Below, in pieces: positions 49,221-59,600 of a DNA stretch of 64,000 bases. Made by a program: the position numbers and the translations under genes. The DNA comes from JACPVU01 sp964373255. GTDB lineage: Archaea; Aenigmatarchaeota; Aenigmatarchaeia; GW2011-AR5. The stretch lies in NCBI GenBank assembly GCA_964373255.1, contig CAYJTG010000001.1, positions 84,532 through 148,531 on the forward strand, written 5' to 3'. Positions within the stretch are counted from its first letter, which is position 1; every line of letters starts with the position of its first letter. The notes below the pieces were generated by a model that saw nothing but the letters and a program-made list of their open reading frames with translations, did not search any database and had not been told where the DNA came from.

Positions 49221-49513
49221 ACGATATCACCTTTCTTCATCTTGTCCGCCATGTAAGCTGTTATGATAACTCCCGCTCCGTCAAGATGCCTTATAAGTAC
49301 GCAGACATAATACTTGTACTTCTTATAATAAAGGTATACGTTCTTATCCTTTTTGCTTCTGCGCACTTCATCTGGCTCTTTCAGCGTTTCCTTGACTTCC
49401 TTTTCGTAGTCGGCCATAATAGGGTGCTTGAATTCTGATATAAGTGCCCAGCGCATTTCTGTTATTACAACTTTCTTACCCAACACAGAAATGACTTCGA
49501 ATCTAATCTTCAT
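49199..49513 (-). CDS. DUF4258/BrnT-like small protein, 104 aa
   Basis: MRWALISEFKHPIMADYEKEVKETLKEPDEVRRSKKDKNVYLYYKKYKYYVCVLIRHLDGAGVIITAYM: the pattern of short beta-alpha proteins related to RelE/BrnT toxins, shown here in parts. With the DUF2283-like partner it likely forms a toxin-antitoxin pair. Confidence 0.68.
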   Translation of the reverse strand: MKIRFEVISVLGKKVVITEMRWALISEFKHPIMADYEKEVKETLKEPDEVRRSKKDKNVYLYYKKYKYYVCVLIRHLDGAGVIITAYMADKMKKGDIVWKKETK

Positions 49514-49606
49514 TTATTTCTCCTGTATAATCATTTTACAGATACGTATAAAAAATAGCAGGTACTTCTCAAAATTATGCCGATGACACAATGTATTTTG
49601 TTTTCT

Positions 49607-49792
49607 TTACTTCCCGCCCAGCACCGCGGCATTAATACCAACCTTCTTCTCAATCGCCGCCAGCCTTGATTTCATATCACTCATCTCTGACCTGAGCTCT
49701 GTGTTCTCAGCCTTCAGCTTTGCTATCTCGTCGAGCGCCTGCTGGCTATTCGCCGCTGCTGTCTCATTCACCGCATCAATCTTGCTATTCAA
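49607..49792 (-). pseudogene. Stub of the S74 protein C-terminus (copy 2)
   Basis: It opens MNSKIDAVNETAAANSQQAL and continues AKLKAENTELRSEMSDMKSR, ending KKVGINAAVLGGK-stop. An ATG is present, so a 61-residue coiled-coil peptide could be made, but it more likely is a leftover 3' end. Confidence 0.7.
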
Positions 49793-49833
49793 TTATTTGG
49801 TTGCATTGACAGTGGTATTTCTATGCAGAGAAT

Positions 49834-49959
49834 CTACTCTGACAATTTTTTATAGTCATTTCTTGCTTTTACAAGTGAATTATTGAAGTCTTTCTTGTTC
49901 ATTTTTGCCATATCTTCTCTAGCTTTGTGTATTCTTTTCATTATTTTTGATTCTTTCAT
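49834..49959 (-). CDS. Tiny basic helical protein, 41 aa
   Basis: MKESKIMKRIHKAREDMAKM followed by NKKDFNNSLVKARNDYKKLS. Its ATG overlaps the stop of another tiny frame (49956-50051; KLKTIVGVNKINRELGYSEI). The pair may be a small toxin-antitoxin-like operon or decayed. No family is recognised. Confidence 0.4.
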   Translation of the reverse strand: MKESKIMKRIHKAREDMAKMNKKDFNNSLVKARNDYKKLSE

Positions 49960-50051
49960 TCGAGCACCTCTTCTGGTGTATTTATCATAATTTCCGAATA
50001 TCCCAATTCTCGGTTTATCTTATTTACGCCTACAATAGTTTTCAGTTTCAC
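49956..50051 (-). CDS. Tiny protein, 31 aa
   Basis: A GTG start gives VKLKTIVGVNKINRELGYSE and the end INTPEEVLE, overlapping the next start as ATGA. The TATA-like sequence upstream is shared with the vapB-like gene on the other strand. The start is doubtful. Confidence 0.3.
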   Translation of the reverse strand: MKLKTIVGVNKINRELGYSEIMINTPEEVLE

Positions 50052-50054
50052 AAG

Positions 50055-50067
50055 TTTAAATATATAG
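50055..50067 (+). promoter_or_regulatory. TATA box of the vapBC-like operon
   Basis: TTTAAATATATAG lies ~28 nt before the ATG at 50095, again fitting a leaderless start. Confidence 0.5.
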
Positions 50068-50094
50068 ATAATTATTGTTATGTGGGTGAAAACT

Positions 50095-50277
50095 ATGAAA
50101 CCGCTAGAGGAGAAGTTAGATCTGATTGAAAAAGAAATCAACGAATTGAAAATTATAGTTATGCGGCAAAATACACCAAAAACTAAGGTTTCTTTAAAAG
50201 GGTCTTTGAAAGGCCTTAAAATTGATGAGAACGAGATAGAAAAGGTAAAAAAATCGATATTTAAATCTGGTGCATAA
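50095..50277 (+). CDS. VapB-like antitoxin, 60 aa
   Basis: MKPLEEKLDLIEKEINELKI is a coiled-coil start; a basic linker (TPKTKVSLKGSLKGLKID) and helix (ENEIEKVKKSIFK) follow. This is the common archaeal antitoxin type coded before PIN toxins with the KVSLKGSLKG motif. The toxin starts two bases after its stop codon. Confidence 0.8.
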   Translation: MKPLEEKLDLIEKEINELKIIVMRQNTPKTKVSLKGSLKGLKIDENEIEKVKKSIFKSGA

Positions 50278-50278
50278 A

Positions 50279-50668
50279 ATGATTTATGTTACCGACACGC
50301 ATTCATTTCTTTGGTACTTATCAGGAGACAAAAGACTTGGCAAAGGTGCAAAATCTGTTTTTGACAAAGCTGAGAACGGAGATGCAACTATAGTTATCCC
50401 AACCATAGTTCTTGCAGAATCTTTGTACATCCTTGAAAAAGAAAATGCTATTATGAAATTCAAGGACATCATAAAGAAGGTTGAAATTGGTTGGAACTAT
50501 ACAACAATTTCACTGGACATGCAAATCATTAAAAGAATAGAAGACCTTACAAAGCTCTCCGAATTGCACGACAGAATAATAGTGGCATCAGCCGACATTC
50601 TGAATGCAGATCTGATAACAAAAGATGAAAACATAAAGAAAAGTGGTTACGTTAAAACGATCTGGTAA
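50279..50668 (+). CDS. vapC: PIN-domain toxin (VapC)
   Basis: 129 residues. Acidic residues of the PIN nuclease are in place: YVTDTHSFLWYL, IVLAESLYILEKE, SELHDRIIVASADILNADLITKDENI. It should cleave RNA (often initiator tRNA or rRNA) when free of its antitoxin. It ends 11 bp from the stop of the giant gene on the other strand. Confidence 0.9.
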   Translation: MIYVTDTHSFLWYLSGDKRLGKGAKSVFDKAENGDATIVIPTIVLAESLYILEKENAIMKFKDIIKKVEIGWNYTTISLDMQIIKRIEDLTKLSELHDRIIVASADILNADLITKDENIKKSGYVKTIW

Positions 50669-50678
50669 GTCTGTTCTT

Positions 50679-53600
50679 TCACTTCCCGCCCAGCACCGCG
50701 ACATTAATACCAAGCTTCTTCTCAATCGCCGCCAGCCTTGACTTCAGATCACTCATCTCTGACCTGAGCTCTGTGTTCTCCGCTTTGAGCTGCTCAACCT
50801 GTTGCTGCTGCTGTTGAATCGCGTTGACTAAGACTGGTGCGAAAAGATCATATTCTAGGCCCCAGAGTGTTCTATTCTCATCAGCCGGTTTATCAACAAG
50901 TTCTGGCATAATGGGATAGACATCTTGAGCCACTAAACCAATGATTTCCTTGCCGGAGTTTTCCACCACAAGCGTATTGTTATCAAAATGGGAGTTTTGA
51001 TAGAAATAGCGTTTTGGAGTGAGTTTCAATACTTCAGCGAGACCATAATTGAGCGGTTGTTGATTGCTCTTTACCCGACTATCGGAAGTACTCCACCATT
51101 GCCAAGCCCATCCTTGACCGCTTGCATCAGCTGTAGTTGGAAGCTCTAAACGATGCGTTGGGCTGGTCATCCCGATGCCGACGTAGCCGCTTGGTGTAAT
51201 TTCCATCACATTAATGCCATCGGCGTCATTCCTAATATTGAAGTTGCCCACTCGGCCTGATACTCCGCTTCCTAGTGTCCGTACTCTCCATTGCTTACCA
51301 CCTGAGCCTGTATTTGCAAATTCTATGCCTGTTTCAATAGTATTTGCATCAGCAAGTTCAAGGAGCATATCTGGCGCCAGAACCCCGATGCCGACTTTGC
51401 CGGTTGTTCCAGTAATTACAATGCCTGCAACCCCTGCACCTCCCGAATTTGTGCTAAGAAGTATTTTGCCTCCATTTGTTCTGTAAACAATATCTCCGAG
51501 AACAGAACCTGTAGCATAAGCATCATTAAAGGTAGGAAGCGCGATATAACCCCGAACTGTCCCTGATGTTTTCAATACTATTGCTGGATATTGTGTTCCA
51601 TCAAGAGTAATCCCATCACCTCCTGTGGTGGTGTAAACACTGAGTTTAGTGCCTGGGTTTGTAATCCCGATGCCGACGTTGCCTTGGTTAAAATACACGC
51701 TTCCGCTGTTCGGGATGGCCCAGCTGTTGCCAGATAAGTCGGCACCGCGGAAGTAAACAGGCCTTCCTGCGGTACCATCAGTAATGTAGTGCGTTGGAGA
51801 GTACAGATAAGTCGTACTGATACTATTCCTAACGTAGAACCCCCACCCAGCTACCGAACCATCAACCACCAGGCCAGTTACACCATCAACTACCGTACTG
51901 CCTCCAATATAGTTGTCGAACCTGGAGGTGCCAACCACATGTAACTTCGCCCCAGGCCCCGTCGTCCCGATGCCGACGTTGCCGTTTATGTTGGAAAGAA
52001 TCGATGTTCTCGAATAAGTAGTTCCAGTATCTGGAATGGCAGCGTACTGGGTGAGATCCCCGGTGTTTAATGATACAGACCCATAGTATTGAGCTGTCCA
52101 TGGAACTCCGCCCAGCCAGCTAGCGCTTGCCTGTGCCCAAATAGACAGATAATTCGGGCCGAGACCGGTTCCGCTGCGGCGGACTACTTTTACATCTGCG
52201 ATGGTATACTCGCTGCCCCCAGTTACTTCATGCTCAATGTTATAAGTACTTTCTATGTCAGATCCGCCATTCCTGAACTGCACCGAGATCGTCTCTACCG
52301 AGTCGCCATGGTTTGGGTTTGTCGGAAATACGCTCCATACAACGCCTGCCGCACTGTAAGCCCCATTAACAGTCAGCTCTCCAATCTTGATCCACTTGCC
52401 ACTGCTGTCGCCGTTCGTATGGAGCCATGTCCAGTGCCCGCTTTGCATGAGAGTGCCGCTGCTTCCTGCCAGCCGGAATGAGCCTGCAACATCCAATTTA
52501 CTCCCCGGATTCGTCGTCCCGATGCCGACGTTGCCGCTGGTTACCATCAACCCTTTCCCATTGACAATCTCAACGTAACTCTTGTCATAACCTGTCCCAA
52601 CTCCTGTGCCCGCGCCTAGCTGAATTCCTGTATCAAAGTTTATCCTCAATTGCTGATAGGTATTTGCTGTCCACGCGCCGGACATCCGGTAAATTCCGTA
52701 GGCTGCGCTAGGCGTCACCCCTGAGACGTGCCAATAAATACCATAGGTCCCATCCGTGGCTACCGACCCTCCGCTAGGCTGTAACACAATGCTGTTAAGG
52801 TTTGTCCCGATATTCCCACTGACCTCAAGCTTATAGTTTGGTCCCGTCGTCCCGATGCCGACGTTGCCGCCGTTAAGAATTGTCATTTTTGTAGTCGGAC
52901 TACTAGCAGCACCAGCAGTTGTTCCAGTTCCTGTGTCAAAATTGAAAGCTCCATCTACCATTCCAAGAATAACTGATTTATAGACACTATATTTATTTAC
53001 CCATCCAGCGGCGGTGTATTGAGTATTTCCAGTTATATAACTATCGTAAGCATTTCTAAACAAAACTCCAAAAGCTCCAGCATGCATTTCACTATATGCT
53101 GCATTTGTAGCAGAAAAGCTCCCCGCACCAAGTTGAAGAAGTCCAGCAGGTGCCGTCGTCCCGATGCCGACGTTGCCGGTATTCATAATTCTCATTCTTT
53201 CTGTAATTTCATTTCCGCCAGATGCTTTTGTCCCGAAAAGTAAATCAACACCATAGTTACCAACCTGCTTGCCAACGATAGCTCCGCCAGCATAATTTTC
53301 CAGAGCATTGTGAAAGATTAATCCTTTTTTACCAACCAAATCACCTATCGCATCATTTAGAGTTCCTAAAGCAGTTACTCTGCCAATATCCAGAGTGAAC
53401 ACAGGACTCGTCGTCCCGATGCCGACGTTGCCGTCATTTTGAATCCTCATCCGTTCTCCGGCATTGAAAGTTGTACCAGTGAGGAATCGAATGGATGCTG
53501 CTTGCAAATTCTGGATGTTGAATTGATTATTGTCCCGCTCAGAGAAAACTACCCCCATCTGGTTTCCGCTATTAATCCAACGTATCCCCGAGGTTACTCC

Positions 53601-56600
53601 TACTCCATTAGCCGCAGATGGGTTGTCCACAACAATCTGTTCAGACCGTCCAGCAACTGAGTTTTCAACCTCGAGTCTATCTACTGGACTCGTCGTCCCG
53701 ATGCCGACGTTGCCGCTACTTAACACAACAACAGCTGGTGTCGAAAAGGTTGAACCCCCATTTGCCGTTGATGGAGTTATTTCAAATCCATTGTTGACAT
53801 TAAATTGTCCACCTATAAGCCAGTTTCTTGTCGCACCGTCTGTTTGAACAAATGTAAGTCTTGTATTGCCATCGGTTGTAGCTAATGTCAGTTTCGTAAG
53901 CGGACTCGTCGTCCCGATGCCGACGTTGCCTGTTGTTCTATCTAAATACATTTTCCCATCATCAAAATTAATATTATCATTATCACCTAATCTTAGAATA
54001 GAACCGCCACCCGAAGCATAAAGATAAGTATCATTATCAATAACGATATTACCTCCCACAACGCTTAACTTTGCCGCCGGACTCGTCGTCCCGATGCCGA
54101 CGTTGCCGTTGCCTAAAACTGTGAAACTCGTGTCAGCCGGCGCACCTGCATTGGCAAGAGATAAATAAAATCTTCCAGTCTGAACATTATTACCATTCTG
54201 AAGAATACCAAATTCTCCAAGCAAATTTTTCGTTGCTCCGCCGTCCGTGTAAGAACGGATTGAATATCCTGCGCCATTAGCAGAATTTGCGTGATAAGTT
54301 GATATATAACCATCTTGAACTTGTAATTTTGTATTTGGACTCGTCGTCCCGATGCCGACGTTGCCGTCGCCATTGATTCGAAACGCTGTATTCGGCATTC
54401 CAACACCGTAACGCACATTCAATAAAGCAAACCCATTTCCAGATGATTCGCTTCCAATATCAACGACAGTGCCGGTGTATGATGCGCTTGAAGCGTACAG
54501 CCGTGCAGCCCCTTGACTCGTATCCGAAGTAAAGACTTCGAATTTTCTAGCAGGCCCCGTCGTCCCGATGCCGACGTTGCCGCTTGTATCTATTCTCATT
54601 CTCTCAGTATTACCGCCAGTACCAAATCGGATAACTCCACCGGTACCAGCACTTGCTAATAAATTTAATCCGCCAGATGTAGTAGAGTCAGCTTCTAAAG
54701 TTACACTATCTTGAACATACAAACCAGATGTCGTATAGGCACTTCCAAATGTATATAAATATGCATTAGCGGCATCTGACGCTATTTGTATAGATGCGAA
54801 CGAATTATTCGTTGTTTTAGATAAATGCAATAATGATGCAGGCCCCGTCGTCCCGATGCCGACGTTGCCTGAAGATGTGGCAAGAAGCGTCTGCCCAGAG
54901 ACGTTGAGAAGGCTTGTCGCGATTGAAGAAGGCGAGAAGATGCCTGCAAGCAATGTGCCTGTTATGTTAGCGTCGCCCACGACAACCAGCTTCTGATTAG
55001 GCGCCGTCGTCCCGATGCCGACGTTGCCTTCACCTAATGGGTCGCCAGCTGGGGTGATAGTAAGATAATCACTAGCACCAGCAGTCTGACCCCCTCCTAC
55101 TTTAAATCGATAACCATCTGAATAGTCTAATCCCATATGCCAACCGACGACATCATTAGAATTCAATGCTACGGTGGCATCACCAGCCATCTTTCTTAAT
55201 GTCAATATTTCTCCCGGCGCCGTCGTCCCGATGCCGACGTTGCCTGAAGAGTCTATCCGCATCCGCTCAGTCAATACCGAAGGTGTAGCAGTGTTAGCAG
55301 TAAAAAAGGTCATTAATCCGGGGACACTGTTATCAGCGATTGTTCCTTCTGTTCTGAATGCTATCCTCGCAGCCAATTTATACCCCGATGTAGCACCTGA
55401 ATATCCGTATCCATTTATTATTAAAGGATAATCTCCAGTGGTGATAACCAACGGAACTGCGTTTGTTCCTCTTGATTTGTACGAATCAATCGCCAAACCT
55501 TGAACATTATTATCAGCGGCAAACGCCGTAACCATAGACAGCGTGCTCGGGTCATCCGATGAAAGTGTAAGGCTTCGACCATGTGCAGTGCTTGATAATG
55601 TGCCAGTCTGTATATCAAGTTTTGATGTCGGTGTCGCCGTCCCGATGCCGACTCTTCCTGTATTATTATCGACAAACAAAACGTTGTTGCTCACAGTGAG
55701 GTTTCTTGTAACAACCAAGTTCTCAGGAAACGTATAAGCCGTTGTTCCGCCAAATGTACCGACAGTTATGTTAGCGGCAGGAAGTGATGTAGTCGCTGGC
55801 GGTATCGTCGGTGTGTTTGTCAGGTTGGAATAGTCTAATTTTATCTTGTTATTCAGTGTTGTTCCGTAATCGCCAGTTATGTTTTGTATCGGCAGGCTTG
55901 TAGTAGCAGGCGGTATCCCTGTTGTATTGGCATAAGCGATTGTAAGCTTATTGTTCCATGTCGATAAATCGCCTGTGATGTTTGCAGCAGGGAGCGACAG
56001 TCCGTTCAATGCTATCGTGACGGTGTTTCCTGACTTTGATGTCAGTATCGCGCCCAGCCCTGATATTGTTGTAAGCACCGAAGAGCCGCCAATCAAGACG
56101 TCTGTGCCAAAGTACCCGCGCCTCCATGTCCTCGACGTGAAGCCTATGTCAAAGGTGTTGTCGAATACAGAAGGCGGCAGTATCGAGCCGTTGACAGAAA
56201 GATTATTGACATTCGTGTTCGTGAGGTTGCCCAGCAGGAATAGGTTCCTGTTTATAATAACGTCATTGTCAAACGTCCACACACCTGTCACTGTTTCTGT
56301 TACACCTTTTCTCGGCACGACAGACGTGTCTATTGCAACATCGTCTGCGTTTATGGTTATCCCTGTGCCCGCACCAACAGTTAATGTGCCCGAGCCGCCC
56401 AATGCGATAGACCCGCCACCGCTCAATCCAGAGCCTGCCGTGACCGTGAGCGATGAATTGACAAGGTCCTGATTAGCTACGCTGCTGTCTGTTAAATTAG
56501 CTCCAGACAGTCCGCTCACGCCGCCATACCCAGCGTCAGCTACGCAAATTGATGAAGAAGTGCCGTCTATTAATGTTACATTCCTTAAAAATTGTCCTAC

Positions 56601-59600
56601 TGCGCATTGTTGTGAGAATCCGCCTGTCACGTTCGCTATTGGAATTGTTGATCCGCCTGCTCCCTGGTCAGCCACGCACTGCAAAGTACCATTGGCTGTC
56701 GTGCTCAATACTTGCCCTGATGAGCACTTTGTGGCGTGAAGCACAACGCCAGACGTGAAGTTCTGCAGGGCCGTGAACTTCTGGTTATCCCTGTTCAATA
56801 AAGCGGCATTGATGCTTAGCCGTGCATCTGCCAGTATTCCGCTTGTTATGTTCGTAGCGTCTAGTGTTATCTTGTTGTTCCAGAATGACAGGTCGCCGGA
56901 AATGTTCTGCGCCAATAATGTGATCTTGTTGTTCCAGAATGACAGATCGCCGGAAATGTTCTGCGCCAATAATGTGATCTTGTTGTTCCAGAATGACAAG
57001 TCTCCGCTGATGTTCTGCGCCAGCAGTGTCAGCTTGTTGTTGCCGTTGCCCCAGACAATTGTCGGGTTCGGGTACGTTCCTGAGAGGTCGCCGCCTGATG
57101 ACTGCCCCTCATTTATGTACGTCGTGTTGCCGTATCCGCTGTCAAAAAATACAGTGCCTGATGTTGTTATAGGATTAGGACTCAATATTATTCCCAGACC
57201 TTGGCTTATGCTCGTGACCGTGCCATTGCCCTGGCTGACGATCTGATTATCCACGTAAGTTTTCGTAGCCGCATCGCTTCCCTGCGTAGGCGTGCCAAGG
57301 TTGGTTATTCTTTTTGCCCCAAGGTTGATATTTTCCGAGAACGTCACGTTGCCTATGGTTATATTTGGAATTATGACAGATTTCCCTGTTAGTGTGCTCA
57401 GCACCGGCCCGATAGTGCCTTCTATGCTGATGCGCAGTTCAGACGTCGCCCCTAAATCCTGGCCGACCGCCCTCAGCCCGCGGTTGCCGAAAAGCTCTAT
57501 GTATATTGCTGACGGCATATAGTTGCCGCCCCAGTTATATCTGGGGTCATTCATGTAATTTGTGTCTAATCCGCCCCAGCCAGGATCGCCACCGTATGAA
57601 AACTCGATCTGTCTGGTGCGTACAGACTTGTCTACCGTAAGAACGCCGCCGCGGTCAGCCCCTGTTCTCTGCAGGCGCAGGCCTCCGTATATGGTCTGGT
57701 CGCCCACGCCTATTATAGGCGTATCCTGGTATTCGCTGATCACATTGCCGGAATTCATCTGGACAGCGTCAAAATAGCCAAAGCCTCCGCTTGAAGGGCC
57801 AATAGCCTTGAGCTCGATATGAATGACATCGCTCGGGTTCATCGTTGCCTTTGTCGTGAACTTGCCAGTGATAAGCGCCCAGTTTGTCGAGGTGCTGGAC
57901 TGCTCTGTGAAACCAGACACGAGCGCTGTGCCTGTTACATTTAATCTTACGCTTACCGTCCCGTTCCTCTTTGCCCACACGCCCACGCTGTACGTCTTGT
58001 TCGGCTGCAGTTTGTACGCGAGTATGTCCTGCGAGATTTTTCCAAGATTGCCGCCGCCCGGGTCGAGCTTTAGCGCGTTGTAGCCTTGAAATACGTCTGT
58101 TCCAACAAAATAAGAAGCAGGCGCGTACTGGTAAGCAGTTCCGCTGTTCTGTATCCAGCCGTCGGCAATAGCAGAAATCTGGTCGCCGCTCCACGACGAG
58201 CCGCCGCTGAAGCTCTCGAATCCGCCATTCCTCACTAGATTGGAGAAATCCTGCTTGATCTTGCCGCCCGAGAACTGGAATTCCTGAGTGTTTGTGTCGA
58301 ACTGCAGCGTCTGCGCGCTGCTGCCTGAACCGAACGTGATCGTAGGCGGCGATGCGCCAAGCACGCTCAAAGAGCCGTTCACTTCAACGCTCGCGCCGAA
58401 TGAGATCGGATATGTCGCGCTTGCGTTGAACACTATCGCCTTCTGCCTTGATGTATTTGTTGGCTGCGCCGGGTCGTAGAATGTTATAGCAGGCGAGCTT
58501 GCCGCTATCTGAAGCGGCGCGCTGAAAATAAATTTTCCGTTGCTGCCAAGCGTGGTATCGAATGTTATGTTCTCCCACCCGTCACTTGTTTTTCCAAGAA
58601 TGATGGTGCCGTTTGACGTTGTTGCCGCAGGCGCAAGCACGGCATACAACACGCCTGATATGTTTACAGCGCCTATTACTTCAAGTGTGTTCTGCGGGGC
58701 TGTCGTCCCAATCCCAACCCGTCCCGTATTATTGTCAACGAACAGGATATTATTGCTCACGGTGAGATTTCTTGTAACAACAAGGTTTTGAGGAAATGTA
58801 TAAGCCGTAGTGCCGCCAAAAGTCCCGGCTGTTATATTTGCCGCGGGCAGCGTCGAGCCGCCTGCTCCCTGGTCTGATACGCACTGAATTGTTCCGTTTG
58901 CCGTTGTCGACAAGACTTGTCCGGCAGAGCACTTCGATCCGTGGACAATGACACCTGAAGAAAGATTAGTTGTCCCCACGACCTGGAGCGTGAACAGCGG
59001 CGAAGTCGTCCCAACGCCGACGCTGCTTGTCCCATTGCTCACAAACAGGACGTTGTTGCTCACCGTGAGGTTCCTTCCGATCACGGTATTGCCAGACGCA
59101 TCAACATTCGTGAATGACTGACTGCCGACATACAAGGTTCCTGTGACATTGGCATCGCCAGCTACAGTTAATGCTTGCGTCGGGTTAGTCGTTCCTATGC
59201 CGATGCGGCTGCTTGATTCATAAATAACAGAATTTCCCTGCGACGTTGACCCGGTCCATTTTGGTATGTAGTTTGACGAACCGGTTCCTGTAATATTTCC
59301 TGTCACAGCCACGCCTCCTACGTAGAGCGCGCCTGTGATATTTGCGTCGCCCGAGACCGTCAACTCGTGCGTAGGCAATATGCCAATGCCAACCCTCCTG
59401 TTCGCCGTGTCAACGATAAGTATCTGCGTGCCTGTGGAGTTAAAAATCCTAAAAGCACTTGTGGAGTCAGAAGCAGGTGTGAAGTTTGCTGTGCCCACGA
59501 CCGCAAATGTCTGCTGCGGGCTCAATGTCCCTATTCCAATCCGGCCTGTATTGTTGTCGACAAAAAGAATATTATTGCTCACAGTGAGGTTTCTTGTAAC

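Noticed and set aside
51181..55650. Regularly spaced identical ~18-23-bp units that look like a CRISPR array
   Set aside because: They lie within one open reading frame of over 10 kb, code for VGIGTTxP, are not palindromic, and spacing is irregular (170-330 bp).
56755..57246. Plus-strand open frame of 163 aa with internal repeats
   Set aside because: It mirrors the 54-bp tandem repeat of the giant gene on the other strand and has no start signal.
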